Part shown: positions 1 to 10,277 of the stretch, in pieces
How positions within the stretch are numbered: position 1 is the first letter of the stretch
Layout of the letters: the number at the start of each line of letters is the position of its first letter
DNA from: Mytilus californianus
Lineage: Eukaryota > Mollusca > Bivalvia > Mytilida > Mytilidae
Assembly: GCF_021869535.1 (NCBI RefSeq)
Contig: NW_026262668.1
Coordinates: 63,704,058-63,768,057 of the forward strand
Direction: 5' to 3'
DNA: 64,000 bases
Notes under the pieces: generated by a model
The model's database searches: none
The model's input: the letters and a program-made list of their open reading frames with translations, nothing else
Told to the model about the DNA's origin: nothing
Program-made: the position numbers and the translations under genes

Positions 1-312
1 ACTTTTAAACCCGCTGCATTTGTTTGCACCTGTCCTAAGTCAGGAATCTGATGTTCAGTAGTTGTCGTTTGTTGATGTGGTTCATAAGTGTTTCTCGTTT
101 CTCGTTTTTTATATAGATTAGACCGTTGGTTTTCCCGTTTAAATGGTTTTACACTAGTAATTTTTTTGGGGGCTCTTTATAGCTTACTGTTCGGTGTGAG
201 CCAAGGCTCCGTGTTGAAGACCGTACTGTGACCTATAATGGTTTACTTTTATAAATTTTGACTTGGATGGAGAGTTTTCTCATTGGCACTCATACCACAT
301 CTTCTTATATCT
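1..312 (+). repeat. Tail-repeat copy (shared with Penelope-like 3' tail)
   Basis: It reads AACCCGCTGCATTTGTTTGC, CCTGTCCTAAGTCAGG, TTGTCGTTTG, CCGTTGGTTTTC and ends CATTGGCACTCATACCACAT. This order of landmarks defines the family used throughout this annotation. Confidence 0.75.
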
Positions 313-396
313 ATTGTCGACAACAGCAGGAACGATAACTCGTGACGTAACGTCATTCGGTATCGTGTAACCTTAACGTATACTAGTATATAAAAA

Positions 397-750
397 TAAG
401 AACATGTGGTATGATTGCCAATGAGACAACTCTCCACAAGAAACCAAATAATACAGAAATTAACAACTATAGGTCACCGTACGGCCGTCAACAATGAGAA
501 AAACCCATACCGCATAGTCAGCGATAAAAAATCCCGAAATGAAAATGTAAAACAATTCAAACGAGAAAACTAACGGCCTAATTTATGTACAAAATAATGA
601 ACGAAACAACAAATATGAAACACAGAAACAAACGACAACCACTGAATTACAGGCTCCTGACTTGGGACAGGCACATACAGAATATTGCGGGGTTTAACTA
701 GTTTGTTGGTTCCAACCCTACGTTAACCTGGGACAACGGTGCAACGGCAC
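397..750 (-). repeat. Tail-repeat copy
   Basis: Reverse complement of the family: begins ATGTGGTATGATTGCCAATG and runs through CCTGACTTGGGACAGG to CTGGGACAACGGTG. It lies tail-to-tail with the copy at 1-312. Confidence 0.75.
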
Positions 751-814
751 ATGATTACTTTTATACTTCTGTGCCTTGGGTAGGAACTGCATTCTTTCTT
801 TTGAGTAATAACGC

Positions 815-1060
815 ATGTGCGTTTTCAAATCCATGCGTTTTACATGCGTATATCACATGTGTCACATGTGTTTGCGAACACATGCAGCGTGACACATGCA
901 TATTTTCAGACACGTGCGATTCACATGCGTGGCTACGCATGTGATCGCATGTGTGCCACGCATGTTTTTCATGCGTGGCAGAAAACATCGCGTGTCACGC
1001 TTGTTATACACCTGTAACACATGCATTTCAAGGTACATGCGTGACACATGTGTGGCATTT
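815..1060. repeat. Cluster of CATGCG / CACATG motifs
   Basis: About 240 bp densely filled with ACATGCG, CGCATGT, ACACATG and CATGTGT in both orientations, with no fixed period. It resembles a degenerate short satellite made of E-box-like CANNTG hexamers. Short ORFs across it on both strands are chance. Confidence 0.6.
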
Positions 1061-1194
1061 TTTCCCTAGTATGGCCGTAACCGTTAAGGAATTAGGGGTC
1101 AAAAACAATACTTTTCTAATGCTGTATAAATTGCTTATTACTTAACCAATTTCAATGGGGTTTAATTCAAAGTCTTAATTCTTGTGGTTCTTTA

Positions 1195-1590
1195 ATATGC
1201 TGGTTCTAACCGTGTAATTAGATTTTTGTTTTTTGGCTTTGTTTTTAAATTGGTTCGAAATTGAGGTCCAAAGGGTCCAAAATCAATCCTTGTTTAATTT
1301 CATCAAAAATTGAATTATTTGGGTACTTTGATATTCCGAAACTAATCGTGTACTTAGATTTTTTATTTTGAGTCCCGTTTTCAAACTGATCCACATAAAG
1401 GTCCAAAGGGTCCAAATCAAACTTGATATGCCGAATCTAACCGTGTATTTAGATTTTTTTATTTTGGGCCTCGTTTTCAAATTGGTCCACATTAAGGTCA
1501 AAAGGTTTCAACATAAAATTGAATTCTTGGGGTTCTTTGATATGCTGAATCTAACCATATATTTAGATTGTGGATATTGGATCATATAAT
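1195..1590 (+). repeat. Degenerate tandem repeat, about 95-135 bp spacing
   Basis: Four copies of a block with CTAACCGTGTATTTAGATT (near 1206, 1341, 1436 and 1551) followed by GGTCCAAAGGGTCC. I recall similar arrays as common in bivalve genomes; no coding signal. Confidence 0.6.
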
Positions 1591-1599
1591 AGGTAAATG

Positions 1600-3100
1600 T
1601 CCAATTTCAACTTTTTAAGATCTTAGACCTGATTCATTCTGTGTCATAAACCTATGCTGTGTCTTTAATCATAATCAAAATTCAAAGCTGTATCAAGCTT
1701 GAATGGTGTGTCCTTACTTGTCCCAACTGTTCAGGGTTTCTACCCACGACCTACACTTCCCCCTACAATAAAACAAAGTTTTGACTAGAAAGACATCAAT
1801 TTTTTACGCTTTGCTCCGCTCGCCTCAATTGTTAAGACCTAAATCCTTAGTTTCAACATGTTCTTCCAGCAGAGTTTTTTTCATCTGAAGCTAAAATTGA
1901 ATGAAGGGGAGGGGGTTGAAATGTTTATGTCTATGGAAAGGGGAGTCTTGAATTTATTTTCCTTCTTCAAGTGGGGACTTGAAAAAATGTTTCTTCCTCC
2001 GTCCCCCCTCCCAATGAAAGTAAATTACCATTAGCAATTGATTTATAATTTCAGTCATGTTTAACTATTTAACTATTTATTTTGCTTGTCTATACCATTT
2101 TGCTAGGAAAGGTTTCTCTATTAATAAGTTATCAAGATAATAGGCAATGAAACAGCAAAACTCATGAGAGCCCAAATTTTCCAATTGGGACCTTTACTAT
2201 AGAGCATATTCAGATTGTTTTCATAGCACTATTCTTTTTTTTTTTAAATCTATTGTAGTTTTCAAGATAAACGCAAAATATTAAAAGCCACTGCCGAAAA
2301 AAATTGTTCAAGGGTTCACAATTTTTAATGCTTGGAGGGACAAATATTTACAAAACATTTTTTTTTTACCTGAACAAATGTGTTAAAATTTAGAATAAGA
2401 TACTCGAGTCTTTATTCAAAATCAATATGAAAGGTAGGGCTACATGTAAGTATTTGGACATTGCTCTAGATCGTGTATTGCTCACCATTTAAACTGTTTA
2501 CAGTTTCTACCCAAAAATGATCATTTAAAGCCAATTACTCCTACAAGGATTAATCGCCGGAATAGATTTGGTGGATATAGAAAGTCCATGTATGTATAGA
2601 TCTTGATATTCTACGTAATTTGTTTACTGAAAAAGTGGTTTGATAATACTATTTCCCGTTGTTTTTCAATGGAAACTATGTGACATTGTGACCAGTATCG
2701 GCAACCTATCAATAGTAAATGGTAATCGTTGAAAGGGGTCTACTCATCATTAATCATATTGAGTTTCCAAACATATAGCTTTGCAGTTTCGGTGAAGAGG
2801 ATTTTTAAAAATTGACCTGTCAAATTCAAAGATTGACTCTGGTGGTATAATGTTTTACCAATCGGAACTAAATGAAGGTCTTTTGTATAGGACTTTCAAT
2901 ACATTATTCTTGCAAAGATTTATTAAGATTGGCTGAGAAGGTTTCAGAGAAGAAGGTGAAAATGTCAAATTTTACGGACGACGTATGCTTAATGACGAGA
3001 ATAGCTCACATGGCCTTACAGGCCTGTATCACAATAACAGTTACTGTTGGAAAACTGGACTTTATTTAAAAAAAGATATTTTTAACATCCTCAATCCTCA
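1600..3100. other. Unannotated stretch
   Basis: AT-rich sequence without coding potential beyond chance ORFs. A run TACGCTTTGCTCCGCTCGCC near 1797 resembles the GC-rich loop of the hairpin elements elsewhere, but I see no paired arms. Confidence 0.5.
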
Positions 3101-3108
3101 AGCTTTAA

Positions 3109-3225
3109 TAATTGCGGAGTCTTGTTGGTCCAGCGCTGGAGATGTAAAGGAAATTAATATCTACAGCGCTGAACATTATATCTACAGCGCTTGACTTTAA
3201 ATATTGATTTTACTTCTGCAGCGCT
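3109..3225. repeat. Short tandem array around AGCGCT
   Basis: Four AGCGCT palindromes with similar flanks (CTACAGCGCTGAACATTATA, CTACAGCGCTTGAC, CTGCAGCGCTTCACC), spaced 25-50 bp. Confidence 0.45.
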
Positions 3226-3327
3226 TCACCTTAAAAAAAATAAAACAACATAACTCTCTATCTGTATGAGACGAACAGGCCTCAGTAAACAATAAATTAA
3301 TGCAGTTTTTTTATTTTCATTTAGACA

Positions 3328-3592
3328 CCAATCTGATTAAAATACAGATCTTGTTTGTCAATGCTTTACTTACAAGGATCTGAAAACGCTCCATTCTATT
3401 TTCTGTTTTAAAGACTACTAGTATTTGGGATTCTCTGGTTTTGTCGGATTATTACACACACACCTTCAAAAGTTTGAAGGCTGAAATTTCATTGGCTGAT
3501 GTAATAATTACCTGAACAGAAAGTAAAATGGAGTGGTGTCAGGTCCTTGTAACCAAGGCTTACCCACATGATATGTAGCTTGATCAGATTGG
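3328..3592. mobile_element. MITE-like element with long imperfect inverted arms
   Basis: The left end CCAATCTGATT pairs with right end GATCAGATTGG. Inner segments TTACAAGGATCTGAAAACG and GTCAGGTCCTTGTAA, and CCATTCTATTTTCTGTT and AACAGAAAGTAAAATGG, also pair, so it folds along most of its length. No ORF. Confidence 0.6.
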
Positions 3593-3983
3593 TTAGGCAC
3601 AAACTATTCATCTTTTATGGGCGGGAGCATGTGTATTTCCTTGCGTTCAGGAAAACATATTTTTCGACTTTGGTAAAAAAATTAGCTTTGTTTTCAATAA
3701 CAAGGTTAGTTTTTTAATTTTATTATTGTTTTATTTTTTCCCTCATTTCCAATGGAAATAAACTAGTTTTTCGCTTCACTTCTGAAACAAATAAAGTCTT
3801 TTTCAAGAAATTTGGAACCAAACATTTAAAAAAAAATGCTCCCCCCCCCCCTTTCCCCCAAAAAAAGATGAATGATCGGTACTTTAGCCCTGTTTACAGT
3901 TCGATTTCTTGAGTCTGGGGATGTATATATGGGCGGCCTCCCACGAAACCTTTTATATTGCGGGTTACTGTCTAGTTGAAGCA

Positions 3984-4431
3984 CCGCCTCGGTGGTTTCG
4001 TGGTAGCGTATTCGCTTCGAGTGCGGGAGATCGTGGGTTCAAACCCCGCCGGGTCAAACTAAAGATTTTTGTTGCTGCTTCCCCGCTAAGCACGCGGCAT
4101 TAAGTAGTAAGAGCAAAGAGTGGTCGGCTCGGAATCAGAATGATATGTCTAGGTAAGGTGACATGTCTTCCTGTGGACTGTTACCTAGTGAACTAGCACA
4201 TTATAAAACACTTAGGTTGTGTGTTCGAATCCAGCACGTGGCAGATAAGCTCGACTCCAATCTTTTAAATTGACTAAAATTGTCAGTTTTCCTACCGAAG
4301 GTCGGTGGTTCTCTCCGGGCACTAGGGCTTCCTCCACCGATATAAACTGACCGCCACGAAATAGTACGATAGTGTTGGAAGTGGCGTTAAACGCCAATAT
4401 ATCAACCAATCAATCAATCAATCAATCAATT
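3984..4431 (+). mobile_element. tRNA-derived SINE, full length
   Basis: A tRNA-like head (CCTCGGTGGTTTCGTGGTAG then B box GGTTCAAACCC at 4036-4046), a body, GGTCGGTGGTTCTCTCCGGG, GGCGTTAAACGCC and an (AATC)n tail. The acceptor stem does not pair well, so it is a SINE head and not a tRNA gene. It resembles molluscan SINEs of the Meta/tRNA class (inference). Confidence 0.75.
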
Positions 4432-4634
4432 ATTCATACCGATATAATTATGCATAAGTAGATTATCTTATAGCTATTGTTATGAAATACTTTTAAAAAT
4501 GGCTGTGATTTAATTGGTATAGAAAATGAATTAAGATAAAGCGGCAATTCACAAAGAGGGAATACATATACCGGTAAAGCTTGCTTTTGCAATAAAAGTT
4601 GTTTTATCATATTTTCGCCGCAGCAGGGAAATTC

Positions 4635-5057
4635 TTAAACTAGCTCCTGTTTTGATGGATCTAAATCGTCCTCCGAAATGTTTGCAACGTTGATTTTTGT
4701 TAAATTGCACTGTCTCATTTTTTCTGTAAAATGCACCATTTCCATTCTCAATTTTACTTTCGGAAGCTGATACGAGGCTAGAGCTGCTAGATCAGAAACA
4801 GTAAACTGGCATTCAAATACAAAATGCAGAATATCCTCTGGTAGATCAAGTATTTGAACTCCAGTTGCTCAATACACAGTCCAGGACACATAATTTAATA
4901 ACTTTGACCGTATGTTCATTATTGTAGACCCATCGATTAAACCTAAACTTTGCAATTCATATTTTGACAATTTTCCAACAATTATATAAGATGTGATTTT
5001 TTCATCTTTAAAACGAGGTACCAACGTGCCAATGTTTATCTCTTTTAAAAATCTCAA
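4635..5057 (-). pseudogene. SAM-like plus F-box-like coding fragment with an in-frame stop
   Basis: One continuous minus-strand frame broken by a single TGA at 4871-4869. The first part reads like a SAM domain: FLKEINIGTLVPRFKDEKI, then SKYELQSLGL, matching the family pattern of an 'ELxxLGL' helix. The part after the stop includes LDLPEDILHFVFEC and DLAALAS, which resembles an F-box. The frame ends at TAA 4637-4635. There is no ATG at the left end; an acceptor-like CTAATCTGTAG just upstream could make this an exon. It could be a dead gene copy, or an exon whose apparent stop is an allele or sequencing error. The family calls are by eye only. Confidence 0.45.
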
Positions 5058-5189
5058 CCCTTTTCCAAACGATAGCTACAGATTAGAGCCGGGTTTATAG
5101 ACTAAGTGATTCTGGAGAAGCAGATCGGAATCAGTTATGACGTAGACAGTAATCGTTCTAATCGTAATCATGTTCATCGACCATAACAA

Positions 5190-5650
5190 CGATGAAAGCA
5201 CATCATATAAGGACGTTTTGGCATCATATAATGAGGTAAACCGAACCACATCATTTTAAAATGATTCAAGCACATATTAATATAATGACACAACCATAAA
5301 ATTATAAAGATGTTCGCACATAATATAAGGGAAAATTCACATCATATAAGGATATTTGCACATCATATAAGTATATTTGAACATCATATAAGGACATATT
5401 TACATCATATAAGTATATTTGCACATATAAGGATTTATGAACAACATATAAGTGTATTTGCACATCATATAAGTATATTTGCACATCATATAAGTATATT
5501 TGCACATCATATAAGTACATTTGCTCATCATAGAAGGATGTTTGCACATCATATAAGGATATTTGCACATCATATAAAGGTGTTTGCACATCACAAAATG
5601 ACAAGTGCAAATCATATAAAGGTAAATGCACATCATATAATGAAGATGGG
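5190..5650 (+). repeat. 21-bp minisatellite (CATCATATAAG family)
   Basis: About twenty diverged units of roughly 21 bp, typical core ATTTGCACATCATATAAG. Unit length divisible by three creates ORFs on both strands (ISIFAHH- or LYDVQIY-type repeats) that are not genes. Confidence 0.85.
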
Positions 5651-5691
5651 CATATCAAGACAGTTTTGGCATTCCATAAATCATAATAAAA

Positions 5692-5889
<198 letters not shown>

Positions 5890-6059
5890 TCTAAGACAAA
5901 TAATGCGATTAATATTTCAAACATGACTATTATGTGTAAGATTCGACAAACAGGCAGTTGATACTCAGTTTAAGTGAAAACACATCACATGGTATAGTGT
6001 GCTCACATGAAGCTTGATACCAAATTTAAGGAAGCTCAGATTTGTAATCTCTTAGAAAA

Positions 6060-6130
6060 TGCGACGAACATTTCATGGGATGGACGAACGGACGACCGGA
6101 CGGACGAACAGATGGACGAACACAGATAAA
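6060..6130 (+). repeat. GGACGAACGGAC simple-sequence tail
   Basis: GGATGGACGAACGGACGACC-type run preceded by GAAGCTTGATACCAAATTTAAGG, resembling the ends of a dispersed repeat that reappears near 9540-9760. Confidence 0.5.
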
Positions 6131-6198
6131 GCAGTATACTTTTTCCTTCGGAGGTAGCATAGATTATCAACTTCTTACGATCTACGGAATGCTAAAAC

Positions 6199-6425
6199 TG
6201 TATCATTGGCACTCATACCACATCTTCTTATATCTAATTATTATGTCCATTTTAATTATACGGTGTGCATTTGCCATTATATGATATGATTTTATTCTTA
6301 TATGATGTGTTAATATCCTTATATGATGTGCAAATATACTTATATAATGTGCAAAGATACTTATATAATGTGCAAATATGCTAAAATGATTTGCTTATAT
6401 ACTTATGTGATGTGTATATAACTCC
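6199..6425 (-). repeat. Tail-repeat end followed by the 21-bp minisatellite in reverse
   Basis: CATTGGCACTCATACCACAT at 6206, then from about 6263 eight or so units of CTTATATGATGTGCAAATA, the reverse complement of the 5190-5650 array. Confidence 0.7.
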
Positions 6426-6429
6426 GATA

Positions 6430-6965
6430 ACGAGTCAAGTAGCTTATTTGTAGATCTTGTCTAGCTGGTAATTTTTGCTGTTAAAAGTTACTTTCTATCT
6501 ATTATTGTTTTCTAGATAATAAGCAAACATGCAAAAATAGGAAAAAATCGTCATAAAAGGGCAATACCTCCAATAAGGAGTCGACTAACAATTTTGGTCA
6601 TTCAAACTTCTTTGTAGATCTTTCTATTATAATTATCGAGATGATAGGTAAATGAAAAACAATTTATAAAATTCGTCGTTATAGGTCAATAATTCCTCTG
6701 AACATCATCGCTTCTGTCAGATTTTATCTATCTATAGCGGTTTTTAAGATAATAGACAAATTGCCTTTTATCCTTTTGTTCTATGTTAAGCCATGTCACC
6801 CCATCGGACACATTTTTTAAACTAGATACCCTATTGATGGTTGTGGCTAAATTTGGCCGAGTAGTTTCAGATAAGATGATCTTTGTAAAAGTTAACGGAT
6901 GACGACAGACAACGATGACAACAAACAACGGACGCCAAGTGATGGCAAAAGTAAATACTCATCGG
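6430..6965 (+). repeat. Bivalve dispersed repeat ending GGACGCCAAGTGATG
   Basis: Landmarks TTATTTGTAGATCTTG, TTCTAGATAATAAGC, ATCGGACACATTTTTTAAAC, TAGATACCCTATTGATG, GTAAAAGTTAACGGATGACG and GGACGCCAAGTGATGG. I recognise this order from other bivalve sequence; no ORF. Confidence 0.55.
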
Positions 6966-7420
6966 TCATTTTACATTAAAAAGCAAGAAACTGCATAATC
7001 ACGACGCACCTCTTAATTAACAGATTATTTTTTTTCGAAAATATCCCCATTTAATTAATAAAGTGTAACCAAAATTGGAACACATAATATGAAAAATAGA
7101 GACATATGTTGGATACACAAGCTATTTTCAGATATCAAACATACAAGTCTTAAAAGTAATACAATGTTACCTGGCAAAATTCAAATCCTTTTTAACATTA
7201 AGCTAAGTGTCAAAAGTTTTATATCAGTGTCCGATTTATTATCAGCTAGAGAGCTGCACATCTAAAAAGGCTAGTTTGACTAACGAATTAATGCATGAAT
7301 CTGCATAAAGTACAATTCATTAGCGTGTTAAAGTTACATTCTTCAGCATTTTTCTACAATTTTAATCTAGTAGCCGTATTTGCTTATTATCAAAGTGACC
7401 AATAAGTTCCACTACTATCT

Positions 7421-7757
7421 CAGGTTAGGGTGAAGGTTGTCGCCTGTTAAAACGTTTAAACCCGCTGCATTTGTATGCACCTGTCCTAAGTCAGGAGCCT
7501 GTTGTTCAGTGGTTGTCGTTTGTTGGTGCGGTTTATAAGTGTTTCTCGTTTCTCGTTTTTTTATATAGATTAGACCGTTGGATTTCCTGTTTGAATTGTT
7601 TTACACTAGTCATTTTGGGGCCCTTTATAGCTTGCTGTTCGGTGTGAGCCAAGGTTCCGTGTTGAAGACCGTACTTTGACCTATAATTGTTTACTTTTTA
7701 TACATTGTGAATTGGATGGAGAGTTGTCTCATTGACACTCATACCACATATTTCTAT
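7421..7757 (+). repeat. Tail-repeat copy
   Basis: CAGGTTAGGGTGAAGG, AACCCGCTGCATTTGTATGC, CTAAGTCAGGAGCCTG and CATTGACACTCATACCACAT in order. Very similar to the copy at 1-312. Confidence 0.75.
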
Positions 7758-7900
7758 TTATATTAAATGTATATTGCGTTTCAATTTGGCAGTGCATCGT
7801 AAGCCTATTTGGGAGGCTGTAATGTAATATTGTACTTATATGTATTTATTGTATATATACAGGTTGCACTATAATAAACCATTCATTCATTCATTCATAC

Positions 7901-8014
7901 TCAATCTAATTAAAATATAGATCTCGGATTTCGTTATACTACGTTATACTACAGCTTCGTATGTAGTATAACGTAGTATAACGAAATCCGAGATCTATAT
8001 TTTAATTAGATTGA
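7901..8014. repeat. 114-bp near-perfect palindrome
   Basis: TCAATCTAATTAAAATATAG at the left is mirrored at the right, with a centre near CTACAGCTTCG. The repeated flank TTCATAC on both sides could be a target-site duplication. The ends resemble those of the MITE at 3328. Confidence 0.85.
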
Positions 8015-8019
8015 TTCAT

Positions 8020-9115
8020 ACTAAATGTATAGATAGATTGAATATTGATTGTTGTTGTTTTTATACCATATGTATGCACATTTGTGTTTTAGAATATAAC
8101 GTGAAGTTAATTACATTTGTCATTCCAAAATCCAATTTAATATAACAAACCAAGCCAGATTAAAAATTGTATTCCGTATTTTTCATTTTCTTACTAAGTC
8201 AGTGGTCATCCTATTAATGGCTGTTATTGTGAATTAAGTTTAAGGACTTACGGTGTAGATAAACAAAGTGGGATGTTTGTGCGCACACAAACCATGTTTA
8301 ACCACATTATTGCATGCTTGTACCGAATCCGGATTTCTTGACTGTGTGTTGTTCATTGTTTTTTGTTTTTGTTTGCGAGTCTAATTGTTTTTTGGGCGAG
8401 TCGAGTGTTAGTGTTTGATTTGCTTTATTACACTGTCAAGTATTTTTGGTGATTCCTGTTATAGTTTTTGTTTAAGTTTCTTTTTTCGTATGAACCTGCA
8501 TCTCATATATTCAGGTCAACTTGAGATTAGAAAAGGTCTGCTTCATATCTTGATATTTTTCTTGATAGTGACACTGGTTTACAACTTCCAACTAGAATCT
8601 ACAACTACAAGATTGCAACTTTCCAGTTATTTACTCCCCATTTCGCGACAGTAACACATCAGATGCCTCCATTGTATGGCGTATCCATATCGAAATTAGT
8701 ATGTTACCATCCTCCATGTTTACACAATACGAACTTCATTAACAAGGATGTGATCCTAACACATTAACTGCTCCAACAGAGTTATGAGGAAAAACGACTA
8801 CATCGACACTACATAAGTTTTACGGTCACCAACAAGAATGCGTTTATCGATACGATGTGTCTGTCAAAAACTTGCTAGGAATATGTTTTCGTGACTTTAT
8901 GGATTTCATCCATGAGTTTTTGTTTTTACCTTGATTTGTATCTTCTTGATGGATTTATGAGATTTCAAAAAACAGTACACTACTATTGGCTCTGTTTTAG
9001 ATAGCCTTTGTCGTTGTTTACATATACAGATGATAGATATCATTAACTTTTAGATTATGAAAACGGCAGTGAAACTAAAACAGAAAAAAGGCGCACTTTA
9101 GTACATGTTTAACTA
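8020..9115. other. Unannotated stretch
   Basis: No feature I can support. The 79-codon ORF at 8415-8654 is hydrophobic and T-rich with no motif, and I regard it as chance. Confidence 0.5.
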
Positions 9116-9119
9116 AATT

Positions 9120-9340
9120 CCGGAGTACTTGAGATGACCACGGTTTTTGGTGAGGTTCGTGTTGCTTAGCCTTTAGTTTTCTATATTGTGTTTTGTGTTT
9201 GTCTTTTCGTCGTTTTTCGTTTTTTGTCATGGCATTGTCAGTTTGTTTTCGTTTTTTGTCATGGCATTGCCAGTTTGTTTTCGTCTTGTGAGTTTGAATA
9301 TCCCTTTGGTATCTTTATTGTGAAAACAAAAACTAAATTC
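9120..9340 (+). repeat. Dispersed repeat (TTTTTGGTGAGGTTCGTGTT family)
   Basis: It reads GGTGAGGTTCGTGTTGCT, TTTGTCATGGCATTG (twice, a small internal duplication) and TTGAATATCCCTTTGGTATC. Other copies lie at 23700-23950 (plus) and 42880-43150 (minus). Confidence 0.6.
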
Positions 9341-9539
9341 AACAGGTTTTTTTTTTTAGATCAACGCACTTAAGACTACTTGACACGATTGTGTCATTAA
9401 AACAATAAAGAGGCGGAAGATACTACCAAGAGGACATTCCAAACTCATAAGTAGAAAAGAAGCCGACAACGCCATAACAAGCAAGAATGTGTCCATAGTA
9501 CACGGATGCCCCACTCGCACTATCATTTTCTATTCTCAG

Positions 9540-9770
9540 TGGACCGTGGTCAAAACTCTAATTTGGCATTAAAATTAGAAAGATCGTATCAAAGGGAACA
9601 TGTGTACTAAGTTTCAAGTTGATTGGACTTCAACTTCATCAAAAACTACCTTGACCAAAAACTTTAACCAAAAACTTTAACCTGAAGCGGGACAGACGGA
9701 CGGACGAACGAACGAACGAACGAACGAACGAATAGACGGACGAAGGAACGGGCGGACGAACGATTGAGTT
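9540..9770 (+). repeat. Dispersed repeat with (CGAA)n tract
   Basis: GGACCGTGGTCAAAACTC, CAAAGGGAACATGTGTACTA, GTTTCAAGTTGATTGGACTT and a GGACGGACGAACGAACGAAC tract. The layout matches a common bivalve repeat (memory). Confidence 0.55.
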
Positions 9771-9847
9771 TTGTATAGTTTTACATTTGGTGATCATTTT
9801 AAAAAAGAGCAAATAAAACAACTGAACTATGTGAACAATGCAGATTA

Positions 9848-9853
9848 TTTATT
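9848..9853 (-). terminator. Candidate poly(A) signal of the CAP-ShKT gene
   Basis: AATAAA on the minus strand about 385 nt after the stop codon. An ATTAAA at 9894-9889 is an alternative. No other AATAAA lies between the stop and this point on that strand. There is no transcript evidence. Confidence 0.35.
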
Positions 9854-10234
9854 TGCTATTGCTTTCCTAAAAACGTATGAAGTTATTGTTTAATAAAAAA
9901 ATTGATGAAATAAAAATATATATGATGCAGATAGAATTGAAGCAGGATGATCTGACAAAAGAGTAAGTTAAAGTAAGAAATAATCAAAATAATTTCAAAC
10001 ATGTCTTACAATAATACCAAAAACACAATACACAATTTGTAAGTAAATCTTAAAACTGAACATGATAAAGACATAAATGTTCTTGTCACGTTTAGTATCA
10101 GACGTGGTCTAAATATGTTATGATGTGTTGAAGGTTGTATCCATCTGAAAATTAAAAGCATTTTCTACTGTTTGTCCATTCGAATAACCGTGGGCGATCC
10201 AAAAGCATTTTCAATTATATGTCATCCCGGCTGA

Positions 10235-10277
10235 TTAGGCTTCTTCAAAAAATGCGTCATTTACCGTTGAACATAAT
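10235..10277 (-). CDS. CAP-ShKT gene exon 9 (C-terminus and stop)
   Basis: It codes for residues 385-398 and TAA at 10237-10235. It supplies the last ShKT cysteine (Cys387) and an acidic tail ending FFEEA. The acceptor is TTTTAATTTCTAG. Confidence 0.85.

Noticed and set aside
3984-4056. Functional tRNA gene
   Set aside because: The B box and anticodon arm look right but the acceptor stem mismatches, and the sequence continues into a SINE body also seen at 19212 and 11840.
8415-8654. 79-codon hydrophobic ORF as a membrane protein
   Set aside because: T-rich sequence gives hydrophobic residues by chance; no motif, splice or poly(A) context.
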